A stretch of DNA of 19,256 nucleotides from Holophagaceae bacterium (GTDB taxonomy: Bacteria > Acidobacteriota > Holophagae > Holophagales > Holophagaceae). The position numbers and the translations under genes were made by a program. Shown one piece after another: positions 13,816 to 19,256 of this stretch (its first letter is position 1; each line of letters begins with the position of its first letter). The notes below the pieces were generated by a model. It saw only the letters and a program-made list of their open reading frames with translations, was not told where the DNA came from and ran no database searches. The stretch spans positions 1-19,256 of the forward strand of contig JANXQX010000167.1 in NCBI GenBank assembly GCA_025353305.1, read 5' to 3'.

Positions 13816-14976
13816 TCAGGTCCCATCGAAAATGACGACTCGTCCCTTGCCTAGGGTTTTTGCTTTCAGCAGGGCCTTGTCGGATCTTTCGATGAGGGTG
13901 TCAGCACCATCCGCATGGGATGGAAAGGATGCGATTCCAACGCTCAGCGAGATGGGCACCCTGTTTCCGCCCACTTCCAGATTGCTGACGGCAAGGGCTT
14001 CGATGAGCCTTTCTCCAAGAATGGAGGCCCCTTTTGCGCTGGTGCTGCGCATGAGAATGCAGAACTCGTCGCCGCCATAGCGATACAGCCTATCCTGCGC
14101 GCGCATCAGGTGCCGGGCCTCGAGGGCGACGGCCTCTAGAACTCTGCTGCCGGTTGGATGTCCGAACTGGCTATTGAGCATTCTCAGGTTGTCCACATCC
14201 AGGAAGAGAAGGGCCACGGATTCCGACTTGGCGGCTGCGTCTCGGATCACCTCGGGCAATTCCGCTTCCAGGCAGCGGCGATTCTGGGCCACGGTGAGAT
14301 CGTCCTTGAAGGACAACTCCCGGCTATGCTCCAGATTCCAGGCATTAAGCAGCAGCGGTTCCAATTCACGCAACCAGTCGAGCGTTCCACCGGTGCCTTT
14401 TTCCGGGTTCCGCAATCGAAGCAGGCCTATGGTTTCAGGTGGGCAGATGGCGATGGCTGCGCCGGATTCCACCAGCCGATGGGCTTCCACCCGGCTCAAA
14501 GGCGCTTCGGCGAACCCTGAACCCGCGCGCTGGAAATAGGCTTCGTCCTTCCTCAGCCATATGGCTCCAGCGCCGGCACCGGAGAGCCTCAAGCACTGCA
14601 CCAGGACTGGCCTGAGGAGTTCGTCGAGCGTCGCCAGATGCAGCAGCTGCCGGAGCCAGCCATCCGTGTCCATGATCCGCCCTTCAAGGTAGAGCAGAGC
14701 ATCTCTGACTTCTATCAGGGGCGCTGATTGCCGAATGACCCATCCCGCCCGCTGAGAAAGCGCGGCGCTGGTTTGTTCAGGCGTTCCATCCTTGACCCAC
14801 CACAACACTGCTGTTGCTTTTTCCGGGATCCAGCGGGGATCTGGTTTGTCTGCCACCACCAACAGTGTCGAGCCTTCGAGCTTGCTTGTCTGGGAGAAAC
14901 CCCATTGCGACAGAGTGGTTTTTAGCTTCTCGGTACCTGAAGCGGGATGCACCTCGAGCCAGTGGATGTAAGTCAT
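13816..14976 (-). CDS. Diguanylate cyclase: N-terminal sensory region, GAF-like domain and GGDEF domain
   Basis: Predicted 386 residues. It makes cyclic di-GMP from two GTP. The C-terminal GGDEF domain (about 222-384) has DDLTVAQNRRCLE (a diverged DxLTGLxNRR entry), FLDVDNLRMLNSQFGH with metal ligands near D260 and D262, and an intact active site GGDEF (301-305). A correctly spaced inhibitory I-site, R292-A-Q-D295, lies five residues before GGDEF, so product inhibition is likely. Residues 1-100 look like a degenerate receiver-type alpha/beta domain without an obvious phospho-acceptor. Residues about 110-215 resemble a GAF domain. No membrane segment is seen, so it should be a soluble enzyme sensing a cytosolic signal. 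It begins six bases after the stop of the helical protein gene, without a good Shine-Dalgarno, suggesting translational coupling. Its divergent neighbour is a PilB with a c-di-GMP-receptor-type domain. Confidence 0.93.
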   Translation of the reverse strand: MTYIHWLEVHPASGTEKLKTTLSQWGFSQTSKLEGSTLLVVADKPDPRWIPEKATAVLWWVKDGTPEQTSAALSQRAGWVIRQSAPLIEVRDALLYLEGRIMDTDGWLRQLLHLATLDELLRPVLVQCLRLSGAGAGAIWLRKDEAYFQRAGSGFAEAPLSRVEAHRLVESGAAIAICPPETIGLLRLRNPEKGTGGTLDWLRELEPLLLNAWNLEHSRELSFKDDLTVAQNRRCLEAELPEVIRDAAAKSESVALLFLDVDNLRMLNSQFGHPTGSRVLEAVALEARHLMRAQDRLYRYGGDEFCILMRSTSAKGASILGERLIEALAVSNLEVGGNRVPISLSVGIASFPSHADGADTLIERSDKALLKAKTLGKGRVVIFDGT

Positions 14977-14982
14977 GGGTCT

Positions 14983-16950
14983 TCAGTTCAGTGCCGCATC
15001 TAGGCGCATGGAAAGGTGTTCAAGGTGGGAACCCAGCATCCGGAGCGATCCGGTGGAATCTTTTGTGCCTCGCTCGGTCCGCACCCACCGCTTCAGCAGC
15101 GCCAGGGCCTGGGGATCTCGCACCCCGAGTCGCTTGGTGGTCTGGATGAGTTTGTGGGCATGGCGGGTGCGATCAGGGCTTTCCTTTGGTGTGGCAGCAA
15201 TCTGCTCGCAAATTTTGATGGCTTCCCGGGAAATGGTCAGGTCGTGGCGGATGAGGGGAACGCGGGCGTTGATGCGAAGCAGGAACTGCTCAAGGAACCG
15301 AAGCATCTCACTGGAAAGTTCCGTCGCATCCACGAGGGACCGCTCCATGTTTTCAGGGTCGTCCAGGCTACGATACAGGGCACCGGAGATACGCTCGAAT
15401 TCGTGGCGGTCCGGTGTTCGGATCAGAAGAAATTCCGGGCTTCTCCGGAAGGACGACACCTGGAATTGGGTTTGGGAAAGAGCCAAGGCCAGTCGCGGCC
15501 AGTCTTTCAACTCAAGATTCAGTTCCAGCTTGTTCAGCATGGGATCCAAGTATTCCCAAAGCCGGTGCAACCGTTGGCGAAGCCGGTCGCCTTCCTCGGT
15601 GAGTGAGGGCGAATCCGGGAACAGCCGCTGACGGAGTTCCGCAGAGAATAGGCCTACCAGATCGCCCATGAGTTGGCGTTGATGGTTCAGGAGCAAGGCC
15701 TTCAGGTTATCGAGTACTTGGGCCAACTGGTCCACGTCGTTCTGGGCCAGAGTCTGCTGCAGCAGCCCGCGTATGGTGCTTTGGTCCTGCAAAAGGCTCA
15801 ACACCGCCTGGCGGAGAAATGCGCCAAGCAGCAGTTGCTCTTCGCTGCCTTTGGGCAGCAGTTCGGCGGAGCGAGGGTGATAGACCCGCTCTGCCAAACG
15901 GCCCAGCTCGGCCTCCATGACGTAGTAGATCGGCACCATTGCGTATCGTTCCGTCACGGTCGCACTCGCCGCTGGTTCCATGGATTCCACGAGGCTAGAC
16001 AGTGCGAGATGGCTGGCAAGGGCCCTGGCCACTACCAGGAAGGCGGCTGGATGATCCTTTTTCATCTGCTTCAACAGCCGCCGGACGTCAGCGGGAAGGG
16101 ACTTTTCAAGCAGGCCTTCCTCAACCCGCGGGAGAGTCCAGCCCAGGTGATTCCATAGCCATTGCAGACTGCCGCGCACCTGCTCGAGCGCGGGCCAATA
16201 AAAGCCCCGGTCCAGGGGACGCAGCAAGGTCATGCGAAGACTGGCGATGACGTGCTGAACAAGCTGCAAGGGTTCGATGCGCTCGCGAGTGGCTTGTGGA
16301 ACAGCGCTCTCCAGGATCTCTGCCAGCTTTCGGAGAGCTTCGGTAGGTCTTCCTCCTTCACCCTGAAGGGATCGGTTCAGGACTTTCATTTGCGCGTTCA
16401 GGCGGTTGACCAGATCGGGGCCTGCCTCCGCGGTGCCCAGGGCGCCAAACAGTTCCTTGAAGTGGTCTTTCCGCTCCGCCAGAAAGGCTGCCCAATGCTC
16501 CCGGAGTTGCGGCTGGCCGTCCGCACCCATGAAGGTGGACATGGTTCGCAAGGAAGCCGAGAGGCCCAGCAGATGGGCGATCCATTCCGGTTCATCGTTC
16601 ACCATCAGCAATTCTTCATGGGCGGCCTCGGCCAGATATCCCAACCTAGCCAAGGTGTGGGTCAGCACCAGGCCCATGGCGGGACGGATTTCACCCAGAT
16701 TCTTGTCAGAAAAACGATTGAGAAATGCAAGAAAAAGCCCGAACGAACGCCTTAATTTGGCCAGGTTAGGCAGTTCCCGGGCCGCAGCTGAAACCGCGGT
16801 GGGGTTGGATTCGATCAAGGGAGACAGGTCTACGGAGCCCGCACGGAAAATATCATCCAATAGGGCAAGATCCTGCCGCGAGAGCCCCTTCTCCCGGATC
16901 AAGGCTTTCACCTCCTGGAGGCGCTGACTTGGTGTCTTTTCTTGGGACAT
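14983..16950 (-). CDS. Large all-helical cytosolic protein of unknown function, co-transcribed with the diguanylate cyclase
   Basis: Predicted 655 residues from the ATG at 16950 (MSQEKTPSQRLQEVKALIRE); an upstream in-frame ATG at 16971 would add MPRYPCS but has no ribosome-binding sequence. I do not recognise the family. The sequence is rich in Leu, Ala, Arg, Glu and Gln and reads as consecutive amphipathic helices with few Gly or Pro turns. It has no signal peptide, membrane segment, nucleotide-binding loop or zinc motif. Segments such as LRRLLKQMKKDHPAAFLVVA (with one sequence interruption avoided) suggest a helical-repeat or scaffold fold. The gene sits directly upstream of the GGDEF gene and divergent from pilB, so a role in c-di-GMP signalling or pilus control is plausible from context only. 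Codon and base use look like the neighbours, giving no sign of recent transfer. The frame is confident; the function is unknown. Confidence 0.85.
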   Translation of the reverse strand: MSQEKTPSQRLQEVKALIREKGLSRQDLALLDDIFRAGSVDLSPLIESNPTAVSAAARELPNLAKLRRSFGLFLAFLNRFSDKNLGEIRPAMGLVLTHTLARLGYLAEAAHEELLMVNDEPEWIAHLLGLSASLRTMSTFMGADGQPQLREHWAAFLAERKDHFKELFGALGTAEAGPDLVNRLNAQMKVLNRSLQGEGGRPTEALRKLAEILESAVPQATRERIEPLQLVQHVIASLRMTLLRPLDRGFYWPALEQVRGSLQWLWNHLGWTLPRVEEGLLEKSLPADVRRLLKQMKKDHPAAFLVVARALASHLALSSLVESMEPAASATVTERYAMVPIYYVMEAELGRLAERVYHPRSAELLPKGSEEQLLLGAFLRQAVLSLLQDQSTIRGLLQQTLAQNDVDQLAQVLDNLKALLLNHQRQLMGDLVGLFSAELRQRLFPDSPSLTEEGDRLRQRLHRLWEYLDPMLNKLELNLELKDWPRLALALSQTQFQVSSFRRSPEFLLIRTPDRHEFERISGALYRSLDDPENMERSLVDATELSSEMLRFLEQFLLRINARVPLIRHDLTISREAIKICEQIAATPKESPDRTRHAHKLIQTTKRLGVRDPQALALLKRWVRTERGTKDSTGSLRMLGSHLEHLSMRLDAALN

Positions 16951-16956
16951 GGAACA

Positions 16957-16962
16957 AGGATA
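16957..16962 (-). promoter_or_regulatory. Candidate -10 element for a leaderless transcript of the helical-protein gene
   Basis: On the minus strand TATCCT ends six bases before the ATG at 16950 (TGTTCC between). No Shine-Dalgarno is present. A weak -35-like TGGCAA lies 17 bases further upstream. The same spacing occurs at grpE and dnaJ. Confidence 0.4.
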
Positions 16963-16990
16963 GCGGGGCATTTCAAACTTGCCAGTGCAC

Positions 16991-17021
16991 TTGCTCGGTT
17001 AAATCCCAGCGGTGCTACACT
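16991..17021 (+). promoter_or_regulatory. Putative pilB promoter
   Basis: TTGCTC (16991-16996) and TACACT (17016-17021) lie 19 bases apart, a little wide. They precede the strong GGAGGG ribosome-binding sequence at 17036-17041. Direct repeats ACTTGC-N6-ACTTGC (16977-16982 and 16989-16994) overlap the -35 and could bind a regulator. The promoter of the divergent gene shares this 96-base gap. Confidence 0.4.
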
Positions 17022-17046
17022 CGGCAAACCAATCTGGAGGGATTCC

Positions 17047-18894
17047 GTGGCTACCAAGCTCGGCGACATGCTGGTCAAATCCCAGCTCATCACACCCGAA
17101 CAGCTTGAAGAAGCCATTCGGTTCCAGCGCAGGGACGGTGGAAAGCTCGGCAGCATCGTGGTTCGCCAGGGATTTTGCTCGGACCAGGACATCGTCAGTT
17201 TCCTGGGCATGCAGTACGGTGTGCCCGCCGCAGACCTGGATCAATGGCCGGCCATTGACCCGGGAGTGATTGCCCTGGTGCCTTCGGAACTCGCTCACAA
17301 GCATAAAGTGCTGCCGCTGCAGCGCTCCGGAAACGTCCTCACGCTGGCCATGTCTGATCCGACGGACATTTTCGCGATGGATGATGTGCGGTTCCACACC
17401 GGCTATAACGTGGACCCTGTCGTTTCATCAGAGATAGGCCTGGCCCGGGCCATCGAACGGTATTACGGGGGTTCCAGCGGTTTGAAGCTGCGCGAGGACG
17501 GCCCATCTTCCAGTCGCGGCATGAGCGGGGCAACTGCTGCCGCGGCGGCGCCACAGGCTCCGCCAGCCCAGTCTTTCAATTTCGATGAGGCCCCGGACGA
17601 TGCCCTGGATCTGAAGTCCTTTGAAGAGGACATGGATGCTGACACCCAATACGACACCCTGGATGAGGAAGATGGCGACAATGTCAATGTCGCCGCCCTC
17701 AGCAAGCAGAGCGAAGATGCCCCGGTGGTTCGCCTGGCGAACATGGTGCTCATCGATGCCATCCGCAAAGGCGCCTCCGACATCCATATCGAGCCGTATG
17801 AAAAAAGCTACCGCATCCGCTTCCGCATCGATGGGCTTCTCATGGAAGTCATGCGGCCGAATCTCAAGCTGAAGGATCCGCTCACGTCGCGCATCAAGAT
17901 TCTGGCAAAGCTCAATATCGCGGAAAAGCGCCTACCCCAGGACGGTCGCATCAAGTTGCGGGTGAATCTCCAAGGACGCCAGAAGACCATTGACTACCGG
18001 GTTTCGATCCTTCCCTGCCTGTTCGGCGAGAAGATCGTGATGCGGCTCCTCGACAACGATTCCCTGATGCTCGATCTCACCAAATTGGGCTTCGAGCCCG
18101 AGAGCCTGGTGACGTGGAACCGGCAGATCGACAAGCCCTATGGAATGGTGCTGGTCACCGGGCCGACTGGCTCGGGCAAGACCAACACGCTGTATTCATC
18201 CATTGCGAAACTGAACGAGCCGCACGTGAATATCATGACCGCTGAGGATCCGGTGGAGTTCAATTTCGCCGGCATCAACCAGGTCCAGATGAAAGAGCAG
18301 ATCGGCCTCAATTTCGCGGCTGCGCTCCGGTCCTTCCTCCGCCAGGACCCCAACATCATCTTGGTCGGGGAGATCCGTGATTTCGAAACGGCGGAAATAT
18401 CCATCAAGGCCAGTCTGACCGGGCACCTCGTGCTCTCCACGCTCCACACCAACGATGCGGCCAGCACTATAAGCCGCTTGATGAACATGGGTGTGGAGCC
18501 GTTCCTGGTAGCTACCTCGGTGAATGTGATCTGCGCACAGCGGTTGGTGCGGCGCATCTGTTCCAATTGCAAGGCCCTGGATCCAACGGTTCCGCCGGCC
18601 GAGGCGCTACGAAAAGTCGGGTTCACGGATGAGGAAATCGGGCGCCTGAAAATCATGCACGGGCAGGGGTGTGAAATCTGCCACAAGAAGGGCTACAAGG
18701 GCCGGGTGGGGCTCTATGAGGTGCTTGAAATGTCCGAGACGCTGAAGGACATGGTGTTGACCGGGGCCTCTGCCATCGAACTCCGGGAGCAGGCCATCAA
18801 AGAGGGCATGATCACTCTGCGCCGAAGCGGTTGCCGCAAGGTATTGGATGGTGTCACCACCATCGAGGAAATCGTCCGCGAAACAGTTGTCTAA
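17047..18894 (+). CDS. pilB: Type IV pilus extension ATPase PilB, with MshEN-type N-terminal domain
   Basis: Predicted 615 residues from GTG 17047, fixed by GGAGGG at 17036-17041; an upstream in-frame ATG at 16942 lies inside the divergent gene. PilB is the hexameric cytosolic motor that drives pilin assembly. Residues 4-27 and 33-56 are two 24-residue motifs starting KLG and ending in Q, separated by five residues (RRDGG). This is the layout of c-di-GMP-binding MshEN domains, but with K for the usual R, and Q for G in the first motif. An acidic, Ala/Pro-rich linker spans about 150-215. The ATPase has Walker A GPTGSGKT (372-379), an Asp box (MTAEDPVEF), Walker B ILVGEIRD (438-445), a His box (TGHLVLSTLHTNDA, 458-471) and the zinc tetracysteine C505/C508 and C542/C545. 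The downstream pilT confirms pilB rather than a secretion gspE. Confidence 0.95.
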   Translation: MATKLGDMLVKSQLITPEQLEEAIRFQRRDGGKLGSIVVRQGFCSDQDIVSFLGMQYGVPAADLDQWPAIDPGVIALVPSELAHKHKVLPLQRSGNVLTLAMSDPTDIFAMDDVRFHTGYNVDPVVSSEIGLARAIERYYGGSSGLKLREDGPSSSRGMSGATAAAAAPQAPPAQSFNFDEAPDDALDLKSFEEDMDADTQYDTLDEEDGDNVNVAALSKQSEDAPVVRLANMVLIDAIRKGASDIHIEPYEKSYRIRFRIDGLLMEVMRPNLKLKDPLTSRIKILAKLNIAEKRLPQDGRIKLRVNLQGRQKTIDYRVSILPCLFGEKIVMRLLDNDSLMLDLTKLGFEPESLVTWNRQIDKPYGMVLVTGPTGSGKTNTLYSSIAKLNEPHVNIMTAEDPVEFNFAGINQVQMKEQIGLNFAAALRSFLRQDPNIILVGEIRDFETAEISIKASLTGHLVLSTLHTNDAASTISRLMNMGVEPFLVATSVNVICAQRLVRRICSNCKALDPTVPPAEALRKVGFTDEEIGRLKIMHGQGCEICHKKGYKGRVGLYEVLEMSETLKDMVLTGASAIELREQAIKEGMITLRRSGCRKVLDGVTTIEEIVRETVV

Positions 18895-18939
18895 CCGTCA
18901 ATTCACCCGAGTCCCGTTTGCCTAGATGCGAGGAATGAA

Positions 18940-19256
18940 ATGGCCGATGCCAATTATGTTGTTCCCCTCCAGCAGCTCTTGAAGACCATGGTCGAGTACG
19001 GCGGTACCGACCTTCACATCACCACCGAATCAGCGCCGCAGATCCGCATCGATGGCCGCATGGTGCCTCTAAAACTGCCACCTTTGGATGCAACCCAGAC
19101 TCGCTGGCTCTGTTACGGCGTGATGACCGACCAGCAGAAGCACCGCCTTGAAGAAGACCTGGAAGTGGATTTCTCCTTCGGCCTTCAGGGCATCGCCAGG
19201 TTCCGCGCTAACGTGTTCAACCAGCGCGGCGCCACCGCCGGCGTCTTCCGCACCAT
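18940..19256 (+). CDS. pilT: Type IV pilus retraction ATPase PilT (3' partial)
   Basis: The ATG at 18940 follows AGGA (18931-18934), 45 bases after the pilB stop. The frame is open to the window end, giving the first 105 residues. It begins MADANYVVPLQQLLKTMV, then GGTDLHITTESAPQIRIDGR (about 21-40), the conserved N-terminal PAS-like opening of PilT. EEDLEVDFSFGLQGIARFRA and NVFNQRGATAGVFR then match the family's EIDFSF and RFRxNVFxQRG signatures. The Walker motifs and AIRNLIRE-type tail lie beyond the window. PilT disassembles the pilus and powers twitching motility. With pilB it forms an antagonistic motor pair, probably one transcript. Confidence 0.95.
   Translation, partial: MADANYVVPLQQLLKTMVEYGGTDLHITTESAPQIRIDGRMVPLKLPPLDATQTRWLCYGVMTDQQKHRLEEDLEVDFSFGLQGIARFRANVFNQRGATAGVFRT

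Noticed and set aside
16942..17046. N-terminal extension of PilB from an upstream ATG
   Set aside because: It overlaps the divergent gene and its promoter; the GTG at 17047 has a strong Shine-Dalgarno and begins directly at the conserved domain.
1..19256. tRNA, rRNA, CRISPR arrays, insertion sequences, prophage or toxin-antitoxin genes
   Set aside because: Nothing with the expected structure or coding signature was seen; gaps are short and the coding regions are accounted for by cellular genes.

Overview
The window is gene-dense, GC-rich bacterial chromosome from a Gram-negative-type cell: it carries a tripartite-style exporter, a lipoprotein and type IV pilus ATPases. Family content and protein style suggest Acidobacteriota, possibly Holophagae (Geothrix/Holophaga-like). 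This is inference from general resemblance, and a deltaproteobacterial-type host cannot be excluded. I see no rRNA, tRNA, CRISPR array, IS element or phage gene, and no gene-free stretch longer than 300 bases.

Layout. (1) 1-618: 3' part of a cyclopropane-fatty-acid-synthase-like / coclaurine N-methyltransferase-like SAM methyltransferase. (2) 697-4889: a tightly packed exporter operon of membrane fusion protein, ABC ATPase and two different FtsX-type permeases, behind a promoter overlapped by an inverted repeat. (3) 4970-6081: a PadR repressor translationally coupled to a HAAS-like membrane protein. (4) 6203-7623: rpmE (L31) and prfA (RF1), each followed by a clear hairpin terminator. (5) 7690-8550 on the minus strand: a glycine-zipper lipoprotein, divergent from hrcA. 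(6) 8637-13770: the heat-shock set hrcA-grpE-dnaK-dnaJ, with no recognisable CIRCE operator but several other palindromes and hairpins in the gaps. (7) 16950-13816 on the minus strand: a 655-residue all-helical protein of unknown function followed six bases later by a diguanylate cyclase. (8) 17047 to the end: pilB, with a c-di-GMP-binding-type MshEN N-terminus, then the 5' end of pilT.

How the genes work together. Regions 7 and 8 look like a local c-di-GMP/type IV pilus circuit: a diguanylate cyclase and an unknown partner are transcribed away from the pilus extension ATPase whose N-terminal domain resembles c-di-GMP receptors. The heat-shock block supplies the complete DnaK-DnaJ-GrpE machine and its HrcA repressor. 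The exporter block resembles MacAB/DevBCA-type efflux systems and may be under PadR control.

The most interesting regulatory signal is that three genes without a Shine-Dalgarno sequence (grpE, dnaJ and the helical protein) each have a TANNNT hexamer exactly six bases before the ATG. That is the spacing expected for leaderless mRNAs. A second signal is a 49-base near-perfect composite hairpin between hrcA and grpE.
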